Shown here one piece after another: positions 8,732 to 16,261 of a stretch of 44,462 nt of DNA. Source of the stretch: Pseudomonadota bacterium (GTDB taxonomy: Bacteria > Pseudomonadota > Gammaproteobacteria > Steroidobacterales > Steroidobacteraceae); contig JAEWLQ010000018.1 of the NCBI GenBank assembly GCA_023457495.1, positions 1 to 44,462 on the forward strand, read 5' to 3'. Numbering within the stretch: position 1 is the stretch's first letter; each line of letters begins with the position of its first letter. Both the position numbers and the translations under genes were made by a program. Under the pieces are notes generated by a model. That model was not told where the DNA came from. It did no database searches and saw only the letters and a list, made by a program, of their open reading frames with translations.

Positions 8732-9553
8732 TCAGCGCCTGCGCGGCTCCGGCCGCGCGGGCACCGAGCTCACCAGGAACCGCGTGAAACGCGGAAAGTG
8801 TCGCGCGAAGAAGATGAAAACCTTCGCATGGAAGGTCACGACGACTTCCTTGCGTCCCCGCAGTATTCCGCGCGCCATGATCCGGGCCGCCGCGTCCGTC
8901 TTCATGCGCAGCCATGCCGGCACCGGATCCTCGACATGGGGATGCAGCCCGCCGCGATTGTCGACGCGCCGGATGTCCGAATCGACGTAGCCGGGCGAGA
9001 CCAGGGTGACGCCCACGCCCGCGGACCTGAGATCGCCGTGTAACGCCTCGGCCAGCGCGCGCACCGCGAACTTGCTCATCGCGTAGGCCGAGCTACCCGC
9101 GATGGAGATGTGTCCCGCGACGCTGCCCATGATCACGAAGCGGCCGCGCTTGGCGCGCAGGGCATCCAGCGACTCGTACAGGGTGCGCAGCACGCCGTAG
9201 ACATTGGTATCCATCTGGCGCTGATAGTCCGCGAGCGTCAGGCGCTGCACGTTGCCCGCGACGCCGAATCCGGCGTTCGCAACCACGATGTCCGGCACGA
9301 TGCCCTGCGCGCCCAGCTCCGCGACCACCTTGCCGATGTCCCCGTCCACCGTCACGTCGCCGCGATGCGCGCTCGCCTGCCCTCCCGCAGTGCAGATCTC
9401 CCGGGCCAGCGCCTCGAGCTGCTCAACGCGACGGGCCACCAACACGACACGCAGACCCCGGCGCGCGAACTCGCGCGCGAGACCCGCTCCAATACCGGAG
9501 GATGCGCCGGTGATCAGCACGGTAGTTGGGGATCCGATGACAGGTGCGCTCAT
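8732..9553 (-). CDS. SDR family NAD(P)-dependent oxidoreductase
   Basis: A 273-residue classical short-chain dehydrogenase. The cofactor motif is TGASSGIG (residues 15-22), with Arg residues after the second strand (VVLVARRVEQL) suggesting NADP(H). VVANAGFG is the structural NAG motif, and the active-site pair is in SSAYAMSKFAV (Tyr, Lys) with the Ser in MGSVAGHIS. The basic C-terminus (HFPRFTRFLVSSVPARPEPR) is typical of DltE/YbbO-like short-chain dehydrogenases that act on lipid or fatty-aldehyde substrates. The gene converges on the esterase fusion with only 24 bases between stops and is divergent from the gene at 9671. Confidence 0.9.
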   Translation of the reverse strand: MSAPVIGSPTTVLITGASSGIGAGLAREFARRGLRVVLVARRVEQLEALAREICTAGGQASAHRGDVTVDGDIGKVVAELGAQGIVPDIVVANAGFGVAGNVQRLTLADYQRQMDTNVYGVLRTLYESLDALRAKRGRFVIMGSVAGHISIAGSSAYAMSKFAVRALAEALHGDLRSAGVGVTLVSPGYVDSDIRRVDNRGGLHPHVEDPVPAWLRMKTDAAARIMARGILRGRKEVVVTFHAKVFIFFARHFPRFTRFLVSSVPARPEPRRR

Positions 9554-9572
9554 GACGCCAGTGTCTCAGGTT

Positions 9573-9611
9573 TTGACCGCCGGGTTGTCCTGTGTTGTAG
9601 TCGCGGCGGTC
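9573..9611 (+). promoter_or_regulatory. candidate sigma-70 promoter overlapped by an inverted repeat
   Basis: In the divergent gap between the SDR and the gene at 9671, TTGACC (9573-9578) and TGTAGT (9596-9601) are separated by 17 bases, a reasonable -35/-10 pair for plus-strand transcription. An inverted repeat, GACCGCCG (9575-9582) and CGGCGGTC (9604-9611), with 21 bases between arms, straddles the promoter and could be an operator. No regulator gene lies next to it. Confidence 0.45.
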
Positions 9612-9632
9612 GATCAGGGAAGGACAAGAACA

Positions 9633-9674
9633 ATGAAAACCCTATGGATGGGCGCCGATCGCCCGTCTCCATGA
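9633..9674 (+). CDS. possible 13-codon leader peptide
   Basis: ATG at 9633 is preceded by GGGAAGGACAAGAACA, a far better ribosome site than that of the larger gene downstream. It encodes MKTLWMGADRPSP and stops at TGA 9672-9674, overlapping the ATG at 9671 (ATGA). This could be a translated leader coupling ribosomes onto the following gene, or chance. It lies just after the predicted promoter at 9573-9601. Confidence 0.3.
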   Translation: MKTLWMGADRPSP

Positions 9675-10144
9675 TCTCGAAGATGAGTGCGCCCCAGGAA
9701 CTGTACGCCGCGGCCAGGCAGGACCTCGCCGCGCTCGCGGGTCCGCTGTTCAATCTCTCCGAGAAACGCTTGCGCGAACGCGGCTACTTCCTGCCGCACG
9801 CCGCGGTCCTGTCCACCGACGGACGCGTCGCGTTGCTCGACGCCATGTGCAGCACTCCCGGCGGATTCGCGCACTCGGATCACATCCTGCCGATGCTGCG
9901 CGACGGCCTGCGCTCAATGGCCGGCGAACGGAATCTGAAGGCGATCGCGATCGCGGAGATCGTCGCCGCGATTCCCGAAGGCGAGCAGACGCGCGCGATC
10001 AAAGTGCTGATAGAGCACCAGCTCGGCCTCACGATCGCCTTCTACATGCCGATCACGCAGACCGACATCGGCGGTTACGAGCTCGGCAAGGTCCGAACGT
10101 TTTTCACGGAGCCGGAAATCCACGCCTGGCGTACGGATCGGTAA
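9671..10144 (+). CDS. hypothetical protein, ~157 residues
   Basis: I do not recognise a family. The product is soluble, with no signal peptide or membrane segment. Its N-terminal half is helical (LYAAARQDLAALAGPLFNLSE). The segment AIAIAEIVAAIPEGEQTRAI is followed by ALQ-free polar text ending in ELGKVRTFFTEPEIHAWR. Candidate starts are ATG 9644, 9671 and 9683; 9671 is chosen for its ATGA overlap with the short leader ORF. The gene has its own putative promoter and is followed by 139 bases before the next gene, so it is probably monocistronic. Codon usage (mostly G/C in third positions) supports it being a real gene. Confidence 0.65.
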   Translation: MISKMSAPQELYAAARQDLAALAGPLFNLSEKRLRERGYFLPHAAVLSTDGRVALLDAMCSTPGGFAHSDHILPMLRDGLRSMAGERNLKAIAIAEIVAAIPEGEQTRAIKVLIEHQLGLTIAFYMPITQTDIGGYELGKVRTFFTEPEIHAWRTDR

Positions 10145-10283
10145 CGCACCGCGCCGCACGGGCGCGCGCGGCGGTTGTCTTGCACGGCCGCCGCAATTAC
10201 CTTCATGCATCATCGCGCCTCCCGGCGCGACCACACCAGCACACGCATGCGACCCTGGGTCGCAGCGACACGGATTCTCCACG

Positions 10284-12422
10284 ATGACGAAACGGCCGGT
10301 CTTTCTCCTGCTTCTCGCTTGCGCCCTCGCCGCACCGGCCTTGGCCTGTGAAACGACCACCACGATCGACTCGCCGCAGGCCCACTACGCGCTGCGACAC
10401 CTCGCGTCGTCGTCCGATGCGCAGGGCAAGCCGTGCAGGATCGAGCTCGGCATCGACCCGGCGCTCGCCGCCGAAACGTTCTCGATCGTCGCCCGCGGTG
10501 CACGCGTCACGATCACCGGCGGCGATGCGCGCGGCATGATCTATGGCGCGCTCGAAGCTCGCGATCAGCTGCGCAACGGCATCCCCGCCGCGAAGCTCGC
10601 GGCGGCGCCGGTCAGGCCCGCGCTCGCGTTCCGCGGCATCAAGTTCAACACGCCCTGGGACAGCTATCGGCCAAGCTCGGCAATCGACCAGCACTTCGCG
10701 ACCGTTCGGGACCTGCAATTCTGGGAAGGCTTTCTCGACATGATGGTCGAGAACCGCTTCAACGCCGTCAGTCTTTGGACGCTGCATCCCTTCACGTACA
10801 TGATCCGGCCGAAGAATTTCCCCGAAGCCAGCAAGTGGTCGGACGCGGAATTCGCGGAATGGCAGCGGCTGTATCGCGAGATCTTCCGGCTGGCGAAGGA
10901 ACGCGGCCTCGACACGTACGTCGTCTTCTGGAGCATCTTCGTGAGCGAGGAGTTCGCGATGGCGCACAACCCCACGAGCCGGAATTTCTACCCTCACTAC
11001 TACGTCGACGGCGACACGACGCCGACCACGAAGCGTTACCTGCGCGAGAGCGTGCGGCAGATGCTCGAGGAATATCCGGATCTCGACGGCATCGGCGTAT
11101 CGCATGGCGAAGGCATGGGAGGCATGACGCCGCTGCAACGCCAGCAGTTCGTCGACGAGGTTTACATCGCGGGCGCGCTCGAGGCGAAGCGCTCGAGGCC
11201 GGTGAAACTCATCCATCGCGTGCCGTTTTCGTCGGGCCTGTCTTCCGGACCCGGCGTGAGCAAGGACGTCGAGCAAGTCACACGCGCCGCCATGGAAAAG
11301 CTCGGCAACCAGTTCGACGGCCCGATCTGGGCCGAGATGAAGTTCAACTGGTCGCACGGCCACTCGACACCCAAGCTCGTGAAAGTGCACGGCGGCAAAC
11401 TCGGCGACACCTACTTCGAACCACTGCCGACCAACTACAAGGTCGTCTGGCAGATCCGCAACGAAGACTTCTTCGCGCTGCGCTGGGGCGTTCCGGACTT
11501 CATCCGTCAGCACATCGCGCGGAACGGGACGCAACCCTACGTCGGCGGATATTTCACCGGCTCCGAGACTTACATCCCCGCGCTCGACTACTTCACCGCG
11601 CTGGATCATCCGCAATGGCGCTGGGCGTTCGAGCGTCAGTGGCTGTTCTACAAGCTCTGGGGACGGCTGCTCTACGATCCGGCGACGCCGGACGCGGTCT
11701 TCGCCGCGGACTTCACGCGGCGCTACGGGCCAGCCATCGGAAAGTCGGGGGGAAAGAACCTGCTGGAAGCCTTCGCGCTGGCCTCGAACACGCAGCTGCG
11801 ACTCGCCTCGCTGTTCGACTCGCGCTGGGACTTCACGTTGTACAGCGAGGGCTTCCTCGCGCTGCAAGGCGAATACACGCGCTACATCGGCGTCGACGGG
11901 CTCATCAAACAATCGACGATGGACCCTGACTATGTCGGCGTGGCCGAATACGTGCGAACGAAACTGGCCGGCTCCACGCTGCCGGATTCACGCATCTCTC
12001 CGCTGGCGGTGGCCGACGCCCTCGAACGCGATTGCCGCCGCGCGCTCGCGCTGGTCGAGAAAATCGATACGCGCAGGGACGTCGCCCTGCGTTACGAAGT
12101 TGCCGACGTGCGGACCTGGGCGTATCTCGGCCTGCACCTCGCCGAAAAACTGCGGGGCGCGGTCGCACTCGAGACCTTCCGCGAGACTGGAACCGAGTCG
12201 CACCGCCGGCAGGCGCTCGAACATCTCGGCATGGCGCTCAGCCGCTGGGACAGCGTGATCCAGATCACCCGCCCGCTGTACCAGGACATGCGACTCACGC
12301 ACTACAACCACAACGCCTTCGACGCGAACCCCGACAATCTCTTCCACTGGGCACGCGTGCGTGACGAGGTCGCGCGCGATCTCGAGGTGGCGCGCGACGC
12401 GCCGCCGCGCGCCAGACCATGA
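10284..12422 (+). CDS. exported glycoside-hydrolase-like protein (possible alpha-glucuronidase type)
   Basis: A 712-residue protein with a signal peptide (MTKRPVFLLLLACALAAPAL). Residues ~40-110 resemble the small alpha/beta N-terminal domain seen before GH20, GH67 and GH115 barrels (ITGGDARGMIYGALEARDQL). A (beta/alpha)8-like region follows, starting LAFRGIKFNTPWDSY, with YVVFWSIF, DGIGVSHGEGMGG and IWAEMKFNWSH as candidate active-site strands; the Glu residues in SHGEG and WAEMK are plausible catalytic acids. The C-terminal ~200 residues are helical. I cannot assign a CAZy family from sequence alone. Its position 1.6 kb after the xylan operon suggests removal of glucuronic-acid or similar side chains. 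The stop overlaps the next start (ATGA). Confidence 0.6.
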   Translation: MTKRPVFLLLLACALAAPALACETTTTIDSPQAHYALRHLASSSDAQGKPCRIELGIDPALAAETFSIVARGARVTITGGDARGMIYGALEARDQLRNGIPAAKLAAAPVRPALAFRGIKFNTPWDSYRPSSAIDQHFATVRDLQFWEGFLDMMVENRFNAVSLWTLHPFTYMIRPKNFPEASKWSDAEFAEWQRLYREIFRLAKERGLDTYVVFWSIFVSEEFAMAHNPTSRNFYPHYYVDGDTTPTTKRYLRESVRQMLEEYPDLDGIGVSHGEGMGGMTPLQRQQFVDEVYIAGALEAKRSRPVKLIHRVPFSSGLSSGPGVSKDVEQVTRAAMEKLGNQFDGPIWAEMKFNWSHGHSTPKLVKVHGGKLGDTYFEPLPTNYKVVWQIRNEDFFALRWGVPDFIRQHIARNGTQPYVGGYFTGSETYIPALDYFTALDHPQWRWAFERQWLFYKLWGRLLYDPATPDAVFAADFTRRYGPAIGKSGGKNLLEAFALASNTQLRLASLFDSRWDFTLYSEGFLALQGEYTRYIGVDGLIKQSTMDPDYVGVAEYVRTKLAGSTLPDSRISPLAVADALERDCRRALALVEKIDTRRDVALRYEVADVRTWAYLGLHLAEKLRGAVALETFRETGTESHRRQALEHLGMALSRWDSVIQITRPLYQDMRLTHYNHNAFDANPDNLFHWARVRDEVARDLEVARDAPPRARP

Positions 12423-12814
12423 ACATCGTCATCAACATCGACGTACCGGATCTCGCGGCCGCGATCCGCTTCTACACGGCCGCGCTCGGCCTGACGCACA
12501 CGCGCACACTCGACGACGACGTGGCGGAACTCTCCGGCGCCACGGCCAGGATCTATCTACTCCAGAAGGCCGGCGGCAGTCGCGCGGGCCCGGCGCCGCA
12601 CCTGGTACGCGGCTATTCGCGCCATTGGACTCCCGTGCACTTCGACCTGGTGGTCGACGATGCCGAGGCCGCGGCCTCGCGCGCAATCGCCGCCGGCGCG
12701 GTCCGCGAGTCCGTTCAGGTCGAGTGGCGCGGTTCGCGCTGCGTAAGCCTGAGCGATCCGTTCGGTCACGGCTTCTGTTTCATCCAGTTCGAACGGAAGG
12801 GTACTTACGATTGA
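12419..12814 (+). CDS. VOC family protein (glyoxalase/bleomycin-resistance fold)
   Basis: A 131-residue vicinal-oxygen-chelate protein. Both beta-alpha-beta-beta-beta halves can be seen: NIVINIDVPDLAAAIRFYTA at the start and HFDLVVDDAEAAASRAIAAG with DPFGHGFCFIQF at the end. His and Glu/Gln positions allow a metal site, but the reaction is unknown. The ATG overlaps the glycosidase-like gene's stop (ATGA), so the two are translated together. The stop codon's last A is the first base of the A-run of a strong hairpin, which probably also ends this plus-strand transcript. Confidence 0.85.
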   Translation: MNIVINIDVPDLAAAIRFYTAALGLTHTRTLDDDVAELSGATARIYLLQKAGGSRAGPAPHLVRGYSRHWTPVHFDLVVDDAEAAASRAIAAGAVRESVQVEWRGSRCVSLSDPFGHGFCFIQFERKGTYD

Positions 12815-12850
12815 AAAAGGGCCGCGGATCGGTCCTTCGATCCGCGGCCC
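12814..12850 (-). terminator. strong intrinsic terminator, minus-strand orientation
   Basis: A perfect 13-bp stem, GGGCCGCGGATCG paired with CGATCCGCGGCCC, encloses a 6-base loop. Read on the minus strand it is followed by TTTTT (the A-run at 12814-12818). It sits 21 bases after the stop of the 37-residue gene on the minus strand and directly abuts the VOC gene on the plus strand, where it could also act without a U-tract. Confidence 0.85.
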
Positions 12851-12871
12851 CGGCCTCACCGCAGCGTCCTG

Positions 12872-12985
12872 CTACGGTGAGATGAGCGAAGATAAATGAA
12901 CCACTATCAACGTCATGACCCCGCATGCGACCGCTAACAACACCGAGCCGAGCCGCTGCCTCAACAATCTCTTGTCCGCCATCAT
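12872..12985 (-). CDS. small single-span membrane protein, 37 residues
   Basis: An ORF that would be missed by ordinary length cut-offs. ATG at 12985 (a second ATG follows directly) is preceded on the minus strand by AAGGAAGGGGGCATAC, an excellent Shine-Dalgarno at proper spacing. The product starts MMADKRLLRQRLGS, a positively charged segment, then VLLAVACGVMTLIVVHLSSL, one hydrophobic membrane span, and ends SP. The charge pattern predicts the N-terminus inside. A perfect intrinsic terminator begins 21 bases after the stop. No homologue is recognised. Ribosome site, hydrophobic span and dedicated terminator together make this a convincing short gene. Confidence 0.7.
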   Translation of the reverse strand: MMADKRLLRQRLGSVLLAVACGVMTLIVVHLSSLISP

Positions 12986-13132
12986 GTATGCCCCCTTCCT
13001 TGGATTGCTTGTATCGACGGGCACCGAGCGCGCACCGCCACCCCACGTGATAGCGCGAACATCCTCCTGTGGGCGCCAGCATTCAACATGACGCCATTAG
13101 GGGACGTAACGAAACCGCAACAGTGGTGGGAA

Positions 13133-13924
13133 TTACGCGACCCGGGATTGGGCGTCGAGGCGCGCCACGGCGCGGCGCGAAGCGAAATGCCGATAACTTT
13201 CAATCACGAAGGCTTTGAGTTCGCGATCGGGTACGCGCCTCACGTCCATGGCCATCCAGCCGTTGTGGCCCATGTAAGCAGGCACTGACATCCTTGGATC
13301 CATTTCGAGCGGACCCTGCCGCTCGATGCCGACCCACACGGATGCGGTGAGTCCCTTGCCATAGTCGTACAGCAAGGCGAAGCCGCGTTTTCCCACGCGC
13401 CACACCGGCATCCCGAATTGCAGCGACTCGCTGGTCTCCGGCAACGCGAGACAGATAGGCCGCAGTCGCGCGAGCGCCGCGAGCGCGCGCGGCGTCTTCA
13501 TGCGATCGATCTCGGCAGGTTTCATGCGTCGCGTCGGCGCGCGTATCGTGGGTGGCTTGGCGACCTGCGCGACGAGTTTCGCCGGCGAGCTCGCGGCATA
13601 AGCCATGTGCACCAGCTCGATGACGCGTTTCCAGGAGAAGCCGCGATTGAGATCGACGCCTATCCACCCGGACGGTCCGACGTACGGCGGCTTGAAGATC
13701 GCTTTCGGCGCCGACGCGATCAGCCGCGACTGCTCGAGCGCGGGCGTCGCGAGCCACAGCGCGACCCGCCCGTCGCCGTGATGGTTGAGCGCGAACACCG
13801 CGAAGACCTTGCCCTTGCGGGCGCGGAAGTTCGGAGACCCATGTGATTCGAATTCCTCGACTTCCGGAAACGCGAGGCACAGCTCGCGTACCGACTGGGG
13901 AATCGTGCGTGTGCGGCTGGTCAT
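13133..13924 (-). CDS. tandemly duplicated MmcQ/YjbR-like protein
   Basis: About 263 residues containing two copies of a ~100-residue YjbR/CyaY-like domain. Copy 1 (~residues 10-110) runs from LCLAFPEVEEFESHGSPNFR to GWIGVDLNRGFSWKRV. Copy 2 (~155-250) runs from ICLALPETSESLQFGMPVWR to GWMAMDVRRVPDRELK. The matching landmarks are CLA-P-E, GxPxxR, and GWxxxD at the end. A basic linker rich in Thr/Arg/Lys joins them. The domain belongs to a family with a double-wing DNA-binding-like fold, usually found singly; molecular function is unknown. ATG 13924 is chosen over GTG 13927 because GAGGG lies five bases upstream. Confidence 0.75.
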   Translation of the reverse strand: MTSRTRTIPQSVRELCLAFPEVEEFESHGSPNFRARKGKVFAVFALNHHGDGRVALWLATPALEQSRLIASAPKAIFKPPYVGPSGWIGVDLNRGFSWKRVIELVHMAYAASSPAKLVAQVAKPPTIRAPTRRMKPAEIDRMKTPRALAALARLRPICLALPETSESLQFGMPVWRVGKRGFALLYDYGKGLTASVWVGIERQGPLEMDPRMSVPAYMGHNGWMAMDVRRVPDRELKAFVIESYRHFASRRAVARLDAQSRVA

Positions 13925-13949
13925 CACATCCCTCGGCGAGTTCGGGAAC

Positions 13950-14546
13950 CTACTCCCAGTAGACCGGCTTCTTCAGTTGCGACACGGGCACGCAGCCGTG
14001 GAATTCCCCCGGCACCGCGACGTATTCAAAGTTCTCGTTGATTCCCACCTCGGAGGTGAAGAAGCCGAGCAAGGTCAGCTCTCGCGTCATGAGGATGAAG
14101 GGTTTGGGACCTCCGGCCTCGAGCGCGCGCTCGAGCGATTGCTTCACGAACGCGTTGCGTGCCTGCGGATCCTGCTCGAGAAAGGGTTTGCCACCGTGAG
14201 CCTGGGCCCCCGCGAGGAACTCCGTGGCGCCACTCGCGAATCGTTCCTGTGCGTCCTTGTCGTAAACGGCGCCGAGCACCTGATCGATGAAGGCCGGTAC
14301 GCCGGCGTCCTTCGCGCCGCTGGTGTCCGTCCGAGGGATCATGATCTCGGCGATCTCCGATACCAGCGCGAATACATCGGCGCGCAGCGTCTTCGGCACG
14401 AAGGCCGCCGCGCCGGGCACGGCTTCCTTCGCGGAGCAGCCCTGCAGGATGGCCATCGCCGCGGGCGCCGACACCGCGCCGCCCAGCAGCCAGGCCGCGC
14501 GCTTCAGGATCTCGCGACGCTTCAGTAGTTCGGGAGTGTCGTTCAT
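13950..14546 (-). CDS. gluconate 2-dehydrogenase subunit 3 family protein
   Basis: A 198-residue small subunit of a membrane-associated GMC dehydrogenase. The N-terminus has a Tat-like signal (RREILKRAAWLLGG) with a possible lipobox around ILQGCSA. The body carries the family features SEIAEIMIPRTDTSGAKDAG and GVPAFIDQVL near the middle, and a C-terminal GCVPVSQLKKPVYW. The partner at 14543-16228 overlaps it (ATGA), giving the usual flavoprotein plus small subunit arrangement; the small subunit helps export and stabilise the large one. No cytochrome c subunit lies next to it. The frame stays open further upstream, but only as an antisense-like shadow of the GMC gene. Confidence 0.9.
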   Translation of the reverse strand: MNDTPELLKRREILKRAAWLLGGAVSAPAAMAILQGCSAKEAVPGAAAFVPKTLRADVFALVSEIAEIMIPRTDTSGAKDAGVPAFIDQVLGAVYDKDAQERFASGATEFLAGAQAHGGKPFLEQDPQARNAFVKQSLERALEAGGPKPFILMTRELTLLGFFTSEVGINENFEYVAVPGEFHGCVPVSQLKKPVYWE

Positions 14547-16228
14547 AGATTGCCCTTCTTGAGTTCCGACACCGCGTGATCGACCGCGCGCGCGGTGAAT
14601 GCCATGTACGTGAGCGAGGGGTTCTGGCAGCCGGACGACACCATGAAGGAACCGTCGGTCACGAACACGTTCTTGCAGGCGTGCACCTGGTTGAACTTGT
14701 TCAACACGGACTTCTTCGGATCCGCGCCCATGCGCGCCGTACCCATCTCGTGGATGCTGTTGCCGACGTTGTAGTTGTCGCTGCGCACCGTGACGTTCTT
14801 GTAACCCACCGACTCGAGCATCTCGCCCGCGTCGTTGCGCATGTCCTCCTGCATCTTGAGCTCGTTGTCGCGCACGACGGCATCGATGGCCAGCAGCGGC
14901 AGGCCATGTTTGTCCTTCTGCGTGCGGTCGAGCTTCGCGTGATTCTCGTGGTACGGCAGGATCTCGCCGAACGCGGTCATGCCAATGGTCCACGGCCCCG
15001 GCTCGCGCACGGCCTGCTTGAGCTCCTCGCCGATCAGCGCGCTGTCGTTGAAACGCGAGAAGTTCGAGCGCGACGCGCGGCCCTGGTAGCCGAAGCCGCG
15101 CAGGTAATTGCGCTTGTCCTTGCCGACGTTGCGATAACGCGGGATGTAGAAGCCGTTGGGCCGGCGGCCCGTGTACGCGACGTCGAGATGCCCCTCGACC
15201 AGCGCACTCGAACCTCCCGGCTTGTTGTGATCCATGATGTTGTGGCCGAGTTCGCCCGAGTCGTTGCCGAAGCCGTTCGGGAAACGGCTCGAGGTCGAGT
15301 TCAGCATGATGAACGCCGAGCCCAGCGACGACGCGCACAGGAACACGACCTTCGCGAAGTAGTCAGTCTGCTTGCCGGTCTCGGCGTCGAGCACGCGGAC
15401 GCCGGTGGCCTTGCCCTTGTCGGTGTCGTAGATGACCTCGTAAACGATCTGGTTGGCGAGCAGCGTCATGTTGCCGGTGCGTTCGGCCGAGGGCAGCGTC
15501 GCGGACACGGAGCTGAAATATGCTCCGTAGGGACAACCGCGAATGCACATGTTGCGGGCCTGGCAGGTCGCGCGCTGCGGACTTTCGTTGTGCGTCAGCG
15601 GGCCGGTGAGATTCGCGCAGCGGCCGATGATGAGCTTGCGGCCGAGCTTCTGATCGAGCCGCAGTTTGAATTCCTGTTCCACGCAATTGAGGTCGTGCGG
15701 CGGCAGGAATTTTCCATCCGGCAATTGCGCGAGACCCTCGACGCTGCCGCTGATGCCCGCGAAGGTTTCCACCTTGTCGTACCAGGGCGCGATCTCCTCG
15801 TAGCTCACGGGCCAGGGAATCGCGACGCCCTCCTTCGCATTCGCCTCGAAATCGAGCGGGCCGAAACGATAGCTCTGGCGAGCCCACATGAGCGAGCGGC
15901 CGCCGACGTGATAGCCACGCAGCCAGTCGAACTTGCTCGTTTCGACATAAGGATTGTCGACGTCGTCGACGAACCAGTGTTCGTTCGCGGGCGTCGGGTA
16001 GCCAGTGCGCGACCAGACCGGCTTGCGTTGGCGTATGTCCTGGGTGATCCGGTTGCCGTATGGCAGCTCCCAGGGATTTTTCATCGCGGTGGGGTATTCC
16101 CCGTGCCGGACCATGCGACCCCGGTCGAGCACCAGCGTCTTGAGTCCCTTCTCCGTCAATTCCTTCGCGGCCCAACCACCGCTTATTCCCGTTCCGACGA
16201 CAATCGCATCAAAAGAATTCGATTCCAT
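14543..16228 (-). CDS. GMC family FAD-dependent oxidoreductase (gluconate/sugar dehydrogenase-like large subunit)
   Basis: A 561-residue flavoprotein. The dinucleotide-binding motif VVGTGISGGWAAKEL opens the protein and is followed by LVLDRG at the end of the second strand. CIRGCPYGAYFSS is a cysteine-rich patch found in the gluconate/sorbitol dehydrogenase branch. The C-terminal GMC_oxred_C region contains the catalytic His in GNSIHEMGTARMG and an Asn in SGCQNPSLTYMAFTARA. It probably oxidises a sugar or sugar acid in the periplasm, exported together with the Tat-bearing subunit 3 encoded immediately downstream. The start lies only 33 bases from the divergent gene at 16262, so promoters of the two must overlap the coding regions. 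Confidence 0.92.
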   Translation of the reverse strand: MESNSFDAIVVGTGISGGWAAKELTEKGLKTLVLDRGRMVRHGEYPTAMKNPWELPYGNRITQDIRQRKPVWSRTGYPTPANEHWFVDDVDNPYVETSKFDWLRGYHVGGRSLMWARQSYRFGPLDFEANAKEGVAIPWPVSYEEIAPWYDKVETFAGISGSVEGLAQLPDGKFLPPHDLNCVEQEFKLRLDQKLGRKLIIGRCANLTGPLTHNESPQRATCQARNMCIRGCPYGAYFSSVSATLPSAERTGNMTLLANQIVYEVIYDTDKGKATGVRVLDAETGKQTDYFAKVVFLCASSLGSAFIMLNSTSSRFPNGFGNDSGELGHNIMDHNKPGGSSALVEGHLDVAYTGRRPNGFYIPRYRNVGKDKRNYLRGFGYQGRASRSNFSRFNDSALIGEELKQAVREPGPWTIGMTAFGEILPYHENHAKLDRTQKDKHGLPLLAIDAVVRDNELKMQEDMRNDAGEMLESVGYKNVTVRSDNYNVGNSIHEMGTARMGADPKKSVLNKFNQVHACKNVFVTDGSFMVSSGCQNPSLTYMAFTARAVDHAVSELKKGNL

Positions 16229-16261
16229 GCTCTACTGTTGCCCCCGCAGAAGCTCGTGGAA

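Noticed and set aside
10168..10194. Hairpin GCGGCGG / CCGCCGC after the unknown gene
   Set aside because: Seven-bp stem with a 13-base loop and no U-tract; too weak to call a terminator in DNA this GC-rich.
10203..11912. 569-codon minus-strand frame under the glycosidase-like gene
   Set aside because: Translation has no recognisable domain and shadow-like composition; the plus-strand gene has a signal peptide and normal third-position bias.
12780..13082. 100-codon minus-strand frame around the terminator
   Set aside because: It runs straight through the perfect terminator and into the VOC gene. The 37-residue ORF in another frame has the ribosome site and membrane span.
14576..16261. Long open plus-strand frame antisense to the GMC gene and joined to the membrane-protein gene at 16262
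   Set aside because: Its product is His/Arg/Val-rich low-complexity text without motifs, while the opposite strand encodes a clear FAD enzyme. It is a high-GC shadow.
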